From Candidatus Uhrbacteria bacterium RIFOXYA2_FULL_40_9 (GTDB lineage: Bacteria > Patescibacteriota > Patescibacteriia > UBA9934 > GWF2-40-263): a stretch of 5,367 nucleotides of DNA. Below the pieces are notes generated by a model. It searched no databases and was not told the origin of the DNA. It worked only from the letters and a program-made list of their open reading frames with translations. A program made the position numbers and the translations under genes. Position 1 is the first letter of the stretch. Each line of letters begins with the position of its first letter. The stretch lies in NCBI GenBank assembly GCA_001791615.1, contig MGEY01000055.1:1-5367 (forward strand), read 5' to 3'. Shown here piece by piece: positions 1-5,336 of the stretch.

Positions 1-51
1 TTTATTCCCTTTGTTCAGCTTGTATCGTTCATGAAGCATCACCTTGTTTGA
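1..51 (+). CDS. 3' end of an unidentified gene (partial, only 16 codons), duplicated at the right edge
   Basis: Frame 1 is open from the first base and reads FIPFVQLVSFMKHHLV before a TGA at 49-51. The hydrophobic stretch followed by Lys-His-His would suit the last membrane helix and cytoplasmic tail of a membrane protein. The same tail is encoded on the minus strand at 5286-5336 inside the matching repeat arm, and there the frame stays open for ten more codons to the window edge. Sixteen codons are too few to prove coding, and this copy may not be a real locus if the repeat is an artefact. No family is recognised. Confidence 0.3.
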   Translation, partial: FIPFVQLVSFMKHHLV

Positions 52-61
52 CATAGAGCCT
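1..61. repeat. Left arm of a 61-bp perfect inverted repeat
   Basis: Positions 1-61 are the exact reverse complement of 5276-5336. I compared the two arms base by base and found no mismatch. Homology stops after position 61, where T62 faces G5275. The left limit is unknown because the window starts inside or exactly at the edge of the repeat. The arm contains the end of an open frame, and its last base is the first T of the clpB -35 box. It may be a true inverted duplication or a chimeric or assembly-derived contig end. Confidence 0.95.
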
Positions 62-89
62 TGACATGACACAATTGGCACTCTATACT
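61..89 (+). promoter_or_regulatory. clpB promoter, sigma70-type
   Basis: A consensus -35 box TTGACA (61-66) and a -10 box TATACT (84-89) are separated by exactly 17 bp. Transcription would start near 95-97, giving a leader of about 35 nt before the ATG at 131. The -10 box lies inside the spacer of the CIRCE operator, so repressor binding would occlude the promoter. A second TTGACAT lies 13 bp upstream at 48-54, but its spacing to the -10 is too long for it to be the -35. Confidence 0.9.
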
Positions 90-101
90 ACTGAGTGCTA
101 A
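75..101 (+). promoter_or_regulatory. CIRCE operator (HrcA binding site)
   Basis: The arms are TTGGCACTC (75-83) and GAGTGCTAA (93-101), with a 9-bp spacer (84-92). The family consensus is TTAGCACTC-N9-GAGTGCTAA, so only one base differs and the arms pair at 8 of 9 positions plus a G-T. CIRCE is the operator for the heat-shock repressor HrcA, whose activity in known systems depends on GroEL. Here it covers the -10 box and the expected transcription start of clpB, so clpB is predicted to be repressed at normal temperature and induced when chaperones are titrated. HrcA is not encoded in this window. Confidence 0.95.
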
Positions 102-106
102 TTAGA

Positions 107-130
107 TTCAATACAAACATTTTGATCTTT
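107..130 (+). promoter_or_regulatory. clpB leader without Shine-Dalgarno; carries a shared leader motif
   Basis: No GGAG, AGGA or similar purine-rich element precedes the ATG at 131. Instead the leader contains TTCAAT (107-112) and CATTTTGATCT (118-128). The gene at 2848 has TTCAATCAT and CATTTTGACCT in its leader, and the gene at 5221 has TTCAATCAT directly before its ATG. The role is unknown; it may be an A/T-rich unstructured initiation region rather than a specific signal. Confidence 0.45.
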
Positions 131-2767
131 ATGCTTCCAAACAATTTTACACACAAATCCCAAGAAGCTTTGCAAGCCGCGCACAATCTCGGAATTGAAA
201 ATGGACAACAAGGAGTCGACCCTATACATCTTCTTGCAGCCCTTCTTCAACAAGATGACGGGGTTGTTGCAGCAATTATTAATAAAATTACTTCAGAAAG
301 TTCCAATCTTCGTGCGAAGATCGATAATATTTTAGACGGTCTGCCAAAAGCTCCTCCAAAAACAAGTGGAGGAATTGGGCAGGTTTTTTTATCTCCTGAT
401 GTTGTTGCTTGCCTTAATGAATCTGCAAAAAAAGCAAAACAATTTGGAGATGAATTTATTTCTACCGAACATCTGTTGCTTGGGCTTTTACTCAATAAGC
501 CTATCGGTGATTTACTCAAACGTTTTGGAATTGAAGAAGAACCGGTCATGTCTGCACTGAAAGAAATTCGTGGAAATCAAAAAGTAGATTCTCCTGAACC
601 AGAATCACGCTATCAAGCTTTAGAAAAATACGGTATCAACCTTACAGAAGAAGCACGAAAGGGTCATCTTGATCCAATTATCGGACGCGATAGTGAAATT
701 CGACGCGTCATGCAAGTAATTAGTCGTCGAACAAAAAACAACCCTGTTCTTATTGGAGAAGCCGGAGTTGGTAAAACTGCTATTGTGGAAGGTCTTGCAC
801 AGCGTATTGTGGCAGGAGATGTTCCTGAAAAATTAAAAAATAAGGAAATCATCGCGCTTGATCTTGGATCCATGGTTGCAGGAACAAAATATCGAGGTGA
901 ATTTGAAGATCGTTTAAAAGCAGTCATTAAAGAAATCGAGGAGTCAGAAGGAACCATGATTCTTTTTATTGATGAGCTTCACACTCTTATGGGTGCAGGT
1001 ACGTCTGAAGGAAGTCCGCTGGATGCAAGCAATATGCTTAAACCAGCACTTGCTCGTGGAAAACTTCGTGCTATAGGAGCAACAACGATTAAGGAATATC
1101 AAAAACATATTGAAAAAGATCAAGCCTTTGAACGTCGCTTTCAACCTGTGATGGTCGAAGAGCCTTCTGTAGAAGACACTATTGCCATTTTGCGTGGAAT
1201 CAAACAAAAATACGAAGTCCATCATGGAGTGCGCATCAGTGACCTCGCGATTGTTGCTGCTTCTGAACTTTCAAATCGTTACATTACTGATCGGTTCCTT
1301 CCAGATAAAGCTGTAGATTTGATGGATGAATCTGGTGCAGCTCTTCGTATGCAAATTGATTCCATGCCTGAAGAACTAGATTTGATGAAACGCGATCTCA
1401 TGCGTCTTGAAATTGAACGCAAGGCTTTACAAACGGAAGAAGACAAGCACTCCAAAGCACGTCTTTTAGAAATTGAAGAACAAATCGCAAACCTGCGTGA
1501 AAAAACAGACGCCCTTGAAGGACGTTGGAAAAATGAAAAAGAAAAAATCGATGAACTTCAAGCCATTAAAACACATATTGACAAGCTTAAAGCAGAAGCA
1601 GAAATTCAAGAACGCAAAGGTGATCTTGAACAGGTAGCAAAAATTCGTTATTCTCAAATCCCTGCAGAAGAAAAGCACCTTTCTGAGGTTGAACATGCCT
1701 TAATTGATCTTCAAAAAGAAAGAGGGATTTTGAAAGAAGTTATTTCTGAAGAAGATATTGCAACAATTGTTTCACGATGGACCAATATTCCTGTTTCAAA
1801 AATGCTGGAATCAGAATTGCAAAAATTAGCTAAAATGGAAGATGAACTACGCAAGAGAGTTGTGGGTCAAGATGAAGCTATTATTGCCGTCAGCAATGCC
1901 CTCAGACGCTCTCGGGCGGGTATTGCCGAGGAGAATAGACCAATTGGTTCATTCATCTTCCTAGGCCCGACAGGAGTCGGAAAAACTGAGCTTGCGCGTG
2001 CACTTGCAGAATTTATGTTTAATGAAGAATCTGCACTTGTGCGTTTAGACATGTCTGAATACATGGAAAAGCATGCCGTTTCAAAAATGATTGGTTCCCC
2101 TCCAGGATATGTAGGTTACGATGAAGGCGGACAACTTACAGAAATTGTGCGACGAAAACCTTATTGTGTCCTCTTGTTTGATGAGATTGAAAAAGCCCAT
2201 CCTGATACCTTCAATATTCTCCTTCAAATTTTGGATGATGGTCACCTCACAGATGCAAAAGGACGCAAAGTCAATTTCAAAAATACCATTATTATCATGA
2301 CCAGTAATATTGCTTCTGATCTGATTCAACATTCTGGGCGTTCTATGGGAACAGTTGGTTTTGTCAGTGAAATTGAAACAGAAGATCAAGAAAACAAAAT
2401 GACACGTGAACGTATCATGGAACGGCTTCATGAAAACTTCCGTCCAGAATTTTTAAACCGACTTGATGAAATGATCATCTTCCATAGCTTAACAGAAGAA
2501 CAAATCGCAGAAATTGTGGAATTGCAAATCAGACGTGTATCAAAACGCTTAAAAAAACAGAGAGACATTGAACTTTCAGTAAGCCCTGCAGCTAAAAAAT
2601 TGTTGGCAAAAAAAGGCTATGAACCAACCTATGGTGCACGACCACTTAAACGCGTTATACAAACACTCATCCTTGATCCCCTATCTATGAAGATTGTCTC
2701 AGGTCAAATTAAAGAAGGCGATAAAGTCACTATTGGGGCAAAGGCAGAAAATATCACGATCTTGTAA
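131..2767 (+). CDS. clpB: ATP-dependent chaperone / disaggregase ClpB
   Basis: ClpB is a cytoplasmic hexameric AAA+ machine that, with DnaK, pulls polypeptides out of heat-induced aggregates. The 878-residue product has the full family order: a Clp N domain (about 1-150); AAA1 with Walker A GEAGVGKT (209-216), pore tyrosine in GTKYRGE (Y254) and Walker B D281-E282; a long coiled-coil middle domain (about 410-535), which marks ClpB rather than ClpC or ClpA; AAA2 with Walker A GPTGVGKT (612-619), pore loop GYVGY (659-663), Walker B D684-E685, the arginine-finger segment FRPEFLNR (770-777) and sensor 2 GAR (835-837). Known ClpBs are about 860 residues. The frame extends to a GTG at 95, but that codon sits inside CIRCE at about the transcription start, and the protein begins like other ClpBs at 131. 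An oddity is an extra segment before the arginine finger holding a VGF tripeptide (742-744), as in ClpC. Regulation is by HrcA/CIRCE; the gene appears monocistronic. Confidence 0.97.
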   Translation: MLPNNFTHKSQEALQAAHNLGIENGQQGVDPIHLLAALLQQDDGVVAAIINKITSESSNLRAKIDNILDGLPKAPPKTSGGIGQVFLSPDVVACLNESAKKAKQFGDEFISTEHLLLGLLLNKPIGDLLKRFGIEEEPVMSALKEIRGNQKVDSPEPESRYQALEKYGINLTEEARKGHLDPIIGRDSEIRRVMQVISRRTKNNPVLIGEAGVGKTAIVEGLAQRIVAGDVPEKLKNKEIIALDLGSMVAGTKYRGEFEDRLKAVIKEIEESEGTMILFIDELHTLMGAGTSEGSPLDASNMLKPALARGKLRAIGATTIKEYQKHIEKDQAFERRFQPVMVEEPSVEDTIAILRGIKQKYEVHHGVRISDLAIVAASELSNRYITDRFLPDKAVDLMDESGAALRMQIDSMPEELDLMKRDLMRLEIERKALQTEEDKHSKARLLEIEEQIANLREKTDALEGRWKNEKEKIDELQAIKTHIDKLKAEAEIQERKGDLEQVAKIRYSQIPAEEKHLSEVEHALIDLQKERGILKEVISEEDIATIVSRWTNIPVSKMLESELQKLAKMEDELRKRVVGQDEAIIAVSNALRRSRAGIAEENRPIGSFIFLGPTGVGKTELARALAEFMFNEESALVRLDMSEYMEKHAVSKMIGSPPGYVGYDEGGQLTEIVRRKPYCVLLFDEIEKAHPDTFNILLQILDDGHLTDAKGRKVNFKNTIIIMTSNIASDLIQHSGRSMGTVGFVSEIETEDQENKMTRERIMERLHENFRPEFLNRLDEMIIFHSLTEEQIAEIVELQIRRVSKRLKKQRDIELSVSPAAKKLLAKKGYEPTYGARPLKRVIQTLILDPLSMKIVSGQIKEGDKVTIGAKAENITIL

Positions 2768-2769
2768 GA

Positions 2770-2796
2770 AAAAAACCCAATTTTGGGTGTTTTTCT
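2770..2796 (+). terminator. Rho-independent terminator of clpB
   Basis: The hairpin has arms ACCCAA (2775-2780) and TTGGGT (2783-2788), realistically an ACCCA/TGGGT stem with a 4-nt loop. It is followed by GTTTTTCT and preceded by an A-run. It begins three bases after the clpB stop. The stem is short, so some readthrough into the next gene is possible. Confidence 0.75.
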
Positions 2797-2806
2797 CTAA
2801 AGAATA

Positions 2807-2815
2807 TGCTATACT
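2807..2815 (+). promoter_or_regulatory. Extended -10 promoter for the 373-residue protein gene
   Basis: TGCTATACT is an extended -10 element (TGn plus TATACT at 2810-2815). It lies 11 bases past the clpB terminator and uses the same hexamer as the clpB promoter. No good -35 box exists at 16-18 bp spacing, which fits an extended -10 promoter. The predicted start is near 2822, leaving about 26 nt of leader before the ATG at 2848. Confidence 0.6.
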
Positions 2816-2830
2816 AACACAGAGTAAAAT

Positions 2831-2847
2831 TTCAATCATTTTGACCT
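2831..2847 (+). promoter_or_regulatory. SD-less leader motif before the ATG at 2848
   Basis: The sequence TTCAATCATTTTGACCT abuts the start codon with no purine-rich ribosome binding site. The CATTTTGACCT part (2837-2847) matches the clpB leader at 10 of 11 positions, and the TTCAATCAT part (2831-2839) matches the leader of the minus-strand gene at 5221. Three unrelated genes sharing these leader words suggests a common initiation context, though A/T-rich sequence makes chance matches easier. Confidence 0.45.
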
Positions 2848-3969
2848 ATGGATACAGGAATAGAACGCTATCAAGGTGAGGCATCAATACCCCTAAAAAG
2901 AGAGCACGTTCCTATTGAACTGCATGAACTTCCCGAATCGGTTACGCATCTTTTTCTCAAGCTTCCAAAAGCACTCCAATCAGAACTGCTACAAAGATGC
3001 AGAGGGGCACAAGAAAGACAAAAGAGTTCTACTCCCCTCCATGTCTCAGCAGATGAAAATGAATTACATCGTTATCTTGCAGATTTGCAAAAACGCGAAC
3101 GTCTTTCTCGTTTTGAATATCAGCGAGAGGAAATTGAAACCATGGATGAAGTGACGCGAGAAATTATTCTCAGCAATATTCTCTATTTGATCATCGAACA
3201 GAATCGATGGGAAAGAGAACCAGCAAAGCTTCCGGAACGGACAAACCTTTTATTGGAAACCGTTTGGAATAATCGTGACAAACGCCCTGAAGAAATTTCA
3301 AGCTTTTCCACTGGCGTAGAAGAACTAAGAGCAGCAAGAGAGCTCGTTGCAGACATAAACCACAAAGTGAATCAGCTTATTGCTCAGCATGATCTGCTTA
3401 TTAGTCAATTAGTGAAGAAAAAAGGGGCGCAGAAAAAACTCCATGAAGATATTAGAATCATTGAAAGTGAATTGGCCAAGAAATACGGTTTACGGCGTTA
3501 TTATGTTCTTTTCACTGCAGGGGGTGAAAAGAAGGTTTCTATTCGCATGGAAAATTGTTACTCCACAGAAAAACGCCCTTATGATGAAGCAGAGACGTTA
3601 ATTGCTCAAACAGAAAGAGAACAACGTCTTATGATTCCTCTTGCTCATCTCGCAGAATATTATGATCCAGATGAATTTGCTACCATGGTTCTTGAACAAG
3701 TCCTCAATCTTCGGCGCGTCATTGCTCCTGAGATCAGGCAAAAAATCAGTGACGTTGTAAGCGATTGGTATCAAGCTCATGGAGAGGAAGGAGCGTTGAA
3801 AAAAGGCCTATCTCTTTCACAAACAAAGCGTCGTGCAAAACTCATTGAACATTTTCAAGTGCGCATTTATTCCTATTTGTTAGAAAAAACACGGCCTTCA
3901 ACAAAAACGGGTGATTTGGAAAATGCGGTTCGTGAACTGGAAGTGATTCTTCACTTACTGGCAAAATAA
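2848..3969 (+). CDS. Unrecognised 373-residue soluble helical protein
   Basis: I do not recognise this protein. It has no signal peptide, membrane helix or obvious catalytic motif, and it is rich in Glu, Arg, Lys and Leu. Residues about 30-55 form a short Leu-rich helix-like segment. Residues about 155-212 look like a long coiled coil (EELRAARELVADINHKVNQL and onward), followed by a possible strand pair with YYVLF and KKVSIRM at about 218-234. The second half, about 248-373, is again helical, with an aromatic YYDPDEF near 271-277. The start ATG fits an extended -10 promoter about 33 bases upstream, and a terminator follows the stop directly, so it is likely a single-gene unit. Location behind clpB hints at, but does not show, a stress or proteostasis link. 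A structural or scaffold role is as likely as an enzyme. Confidence 0.85.
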   Translation: MDTGIERYQGEASIPLKREHVPIELHELPESVTHLFLKLPKALQSELLQRCRGAQERQKSSTPLHVSADENELHRYLADLQKRERLSRFEYQREEIETMDEVTREIILSNILYLIIEQNRWEREPAKLPERTNLLLETVWNNRDKRPEEISSFSTGVEELRAARELVADINHKVNQLIAQHDLLISQLVKKKGAQKKLHEDIRIIESELAKKYGLRRYYVLFTAGGEKKVSIRMENCYSTEKRPYDEAETLIAQTEREQRLMIPLAHLAEYYDPDEFATMVLEQVLNLRRVIAPEIRQKISDVVSDWYQAHGEEGALKKGLSLSQTKRRAKLIEHFQVRIYSYLLEKTRPSTKTGDLENAVRELEVILHLLAK

Positions 3970-3970
3970 A

Positions 3971-4002
3971 AAATCCCGGCGCGTTTGCCGGATTTTTTTT
4001 TT
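3971..4002. terminator. Bidirectional terminator between convergent genes
   Basis: The stem CCGGC (3976-3980) and GCCGG (3987-3991) closes a GCGTTT loop. It extends through flanking A/T pairs with one bulged C (3975). On the plus strand it ends in ten T residues (3993-4002), directly after the stop at 3967-3969. On the minus strand the A-run left of the stem supplies a T tract, so it can also end transcription of the small ORF at 4001-4195, whose stop codon overlaps the T tract. Confidence 0.9.
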
Positions 4003-4195
4003 ACAACAGATGTTGCATCAATTTTTTCAAAGCTGTGTAAAGAGGATCCAGTTCTCGATGTTCTTCTTCCAGAGTTTGTTCTGCAACATACTTCCCTGTT
4101 GCTCCAATCAAATACATAGAACGAAGAGGAAAATAAGGATTCAAATCGCCAACTACATGATCGGTGAGAAGAATAGATCGCTCAGCTGATTCCAT
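4001..4195 (-). CDS. Small hypothetical protein, 64 residues
   Basis: I do not recognise this short protein. It reads MESAERSILLTDHVVGDLNP at the start, continues through YLIGATGKYVAEQ, and has an acidic then helical C-terminus ending KKLMQHLL. No membrane segment or signal peptide is visible. Support for coding is moderate: the ATG has a GGAG eight bases upstream (4204-4207), codon choice resembles the neighbours, and the stop falls exactly at a hairpin able to terminate minus-strand transcription. Oddities: the frame stays open upstream of the ATG, encoding a sensible GLRDTLDDGDCF, as far as the TAA of the next gene; and no clear promoter exists between the start and the hairpin at 4239-4266. 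It may be a complete small gene, the end of a gene that lost its 5' part, or expressed by readthrough from the upstream membrane protein gene. Confidence 0.5.
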   Translation of the reverse strand: MESAERSILLTDHVVGDLNPYFPLRSMYLIGATGKYVAEQTLEEEHRELDPLYTALKKLMQHLL

Positions 4196-4203
4196 GAAAC
4201 AGT

Positions 4204-4207
4204 CTCC
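4204..4207 (-). promoter_or_regulatory. Shine-Dalgarno for the 64-residue ORF
   Basis: GGAG on the minus strand is eight bases before the ATG at 4195-4193. It is the only plausible Shine-Dalgarno found before a start in this window, and it is the main reason for choosing this ATG over a longer, start-less frame. Confidence 0.45.
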
Positions 4208-4238
4208 ATCGTCCAGCGTATCACGAAGGCCTTTTTTT

Positions 4239-4266
4239 AAAACCCCGCAACACGTGCGGGGTTTTT
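4239..4266. terminator. Strong, near-symmetrical terminator after the membrane protein gene
   Basis: The perfect stem CCCCGCA (4243-4249) and TGCGGGG (4255-4261) encloses a 5-nt loop ACACG. It is flanked by AAAA on the left and TTTTT on the right, extending the stem to 11 bp. It starts one base after the stop codon of the minus-strand gene 4268-5221, which it would terminate, though the minus-strand T tract is only four residues. On the plus strand it would block any transcript entering from the left. Confidence 0.9.
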
Positions 4267-4267
4267 C

Positions 4268-5221
4268 TTATTTAATCCTTACTACATCCGTATACCTTTC
4301 TGGATCAATGGTTCGTTCAAAACAAGTCACACCTTCTCCATGTGTCCAATCTTCTTGTAAAGGATCATTCCCATAAAATAAACGATCTTGTGTAACACTT
4401 TTTGCATAAGCTTCATCTGAACTAGTAATAAATGTCGCACAGAGTTTAAAGGAAAGGTCGTCTGTCACAAGATAGGTATAAGACTCATTTGTGTCTGGAT
4501 CAACAGGAACCTCTATCATCAGAAGTGGATCTTTCAGGGCATCAAGAGATGTTGGAAGTGATTCTGATGTTAACCAATAATCCACAATCATATATTGGAT
4601 AGATGCTAAGTTCTCAATTCTTTGTGCATCTATGCGTGCTTCTCTTTGTTGAGCAGGTGTGCCGACAATAAAAAATCCTGCAATGATCCAACCAAGAATA
4701 AGTACAGAACTAATAATTGCTGAAATAAGTGGAAGCAAACTCTTTTTGACTACATCTCGACGAAGATCCCAGAGATAATAAGCAAATACTGCTGTAGCAA
4801 CCAAAAGAATAACAAGGACTTTAAGACCGAAACGCATTGATAATTCTCCACTGAGGAAAGAATTAATAAGGTTGATAAGATCAATTACAATTGCAAGACC
4901 TGAAGCAAATAAAGTGAGATGAAGTAACCATTTACGCACCCAAAGGTTTGCTTTTTCTGGAAATTTTTTCAAGTCACGATGTATAAGATAAGAAAGAACT
5001 AAAAAGACTGGCCAAACAACAAGAAGAGAAGAGATCGCAATCCTGAGGATATCTGTAATCGCTGTATAACGATAAAAATCAAGAATATCTGGAAACTGAT
5101 AATTAATGTATTGCCAAAGAAGAGAGATAAACGTCACCACACCAATAATCAGCATGATGATCATGAAGAGATGGGAAAAGACATCTTTTGCCATGCTCTT
5201 TGAAGAAGGGTTTGTTTGCAT
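4268..5221 (-). CDS. DUF5671-like membrane protein with pseudopilin-like C-terminal domain
   Basis: The 317-residue product has about five hydrophobic helices: roughly 16-38, 57-82, 96-120, 131-150 and 162-187. Helices 1-4 with the motif AKDVFSHLF, followed later by FPD and VVWPVFLVLSYLIHRDL, resemble the DUF5671 domain, whose function is unknown. After helix 5 comes a soluble domain (about 190-317) with pseudopilin-like features: a helix RIDAQRIENLASIQYMIVDY, then LPTSLDALK, VPVDPDTNESYTY and FKLCATF. Two cysteines (C261, C300 in TCFERTIDP) could form a disulphide if this part is outside the membrane. I recall this combination from Patescibacteria and related lineages; assignment is from memory, not a search. 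The ATG at 5221 has no Shine-Dalgarno. An inner ATG at codon 10 (MAKDVF) has AAAGAG only one base away, so it is less likely. Function may be sensing or envelope assembly; this is unproven. Confidence 0.8.
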   Translation of the reverse strand: MQTNPSSKSMAKDVFSHLFMIIMLIIGVVTFISLLWQYINYQFPDILDFYRYTAITDILRIAISSLLVVWPVFLVLSYLIHRDLKKFPEKANLWVRKWLLHLTLFASGLAIVIDLINLINSFLSGELSMRFGLKVLVILLVATAVFAYYLWDLRRDVVKKSLLPLISAIISSVLILGWIIAGFFIVGTPAQQREARIDAQRIENLASIQYMIVDYWLTSESLPTSLDALKDPLLMIEVPVDPDTNESYTYLVTDDLSFKLCATFITSSDEAYAKSVTQDRLFYGNDPLQEDWTHGEGVTCFERTIDPERYTDVVRIK

Positions 5222-5243
5222 ATGATTGAATTATATCATTATA
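5222..5243 (-). promoter_or_regulatory. Possible promoter and SD-less leader of the membrane protein gene
   Basis: On the minus strand two TATAAT hexamers (5243-5238 and 5235-5230) lie just before the ATG at 5221, with no good -35 box at usual spacing. Starts from these would give leaders of about 10 nt or almost none, meaning leaderless or nearly leaderless mRNA. TTCAATCAT (5230-5222) directly abuts the ATG and recurs before the gene at 2848. Alternatively the gene is co-transcribed with the partial gene upstream, 64 nt away. Confidence 0.4.
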
Positions 5244-5275
5244 GACAATTATTTACATTATTGGAGGCCGAAATG

Positions 5276-5336
5276 AGGCTCTATGTCAAACAAGGTGATG
5301 CTTCATGAACGATACAAGCTGAACAAAGGGAATAAA
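5276..5336. repeat. Right arm of a 61-bp perfect inverted repeat
   Basis: This is the exact reverse complement of 1-61. The 31 bases outside it (5337-5367) cannot be compared because the window begins at the matching boundary. The outer limit of the repeat is therefore open, while the inner limit (5276) is sharp. The arm covers the 3' end of the minus-strand partial frame at the window edge. Confidence 0.95.

Noticed and set aside
95..130. GTG at 95 as an in-frame upstream start of clpB, adding 12 residues
   Set aside because: The codon lies in the right arm of CIRCE and at or before the predicted transcription start. The added residues do not resemble a ClpB N-terminus, while the ATG at 131 starts the protein as usual for the family.
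944..2431. Several minus-strand ORFs of 65-116 codons inside clpB
   Set aside because: They are shadows of the well-supported clpB frame on the opposite strand.
4164..4376. Plus-strand 70-codon ORF across the terminator and the 3' end of the membrane protein gene
   Set aside because: It crosses a strong terminator, overlaps two minus-strand frames and has no ribosome binding site or recognisable product.
5273..5308. Plus-strand mini-ORF MRLYVKQGDAS with a good upstream GGAGG (5263-5267)
   Set aside because: It has only 11 codons, runs into the inverted repeat and is antisense to the partial minus-strand frame. The GGAGG could be coincidental; there is no other support.
1..5336. Inverted repeats as ends of a transposon or integrative element
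   Set aside because: No transposase, integrase or recombinase lies between them, no target-site duplication can be checked, and the content is housekeeping genes. The arms look like a gene 3' end, not element termini.
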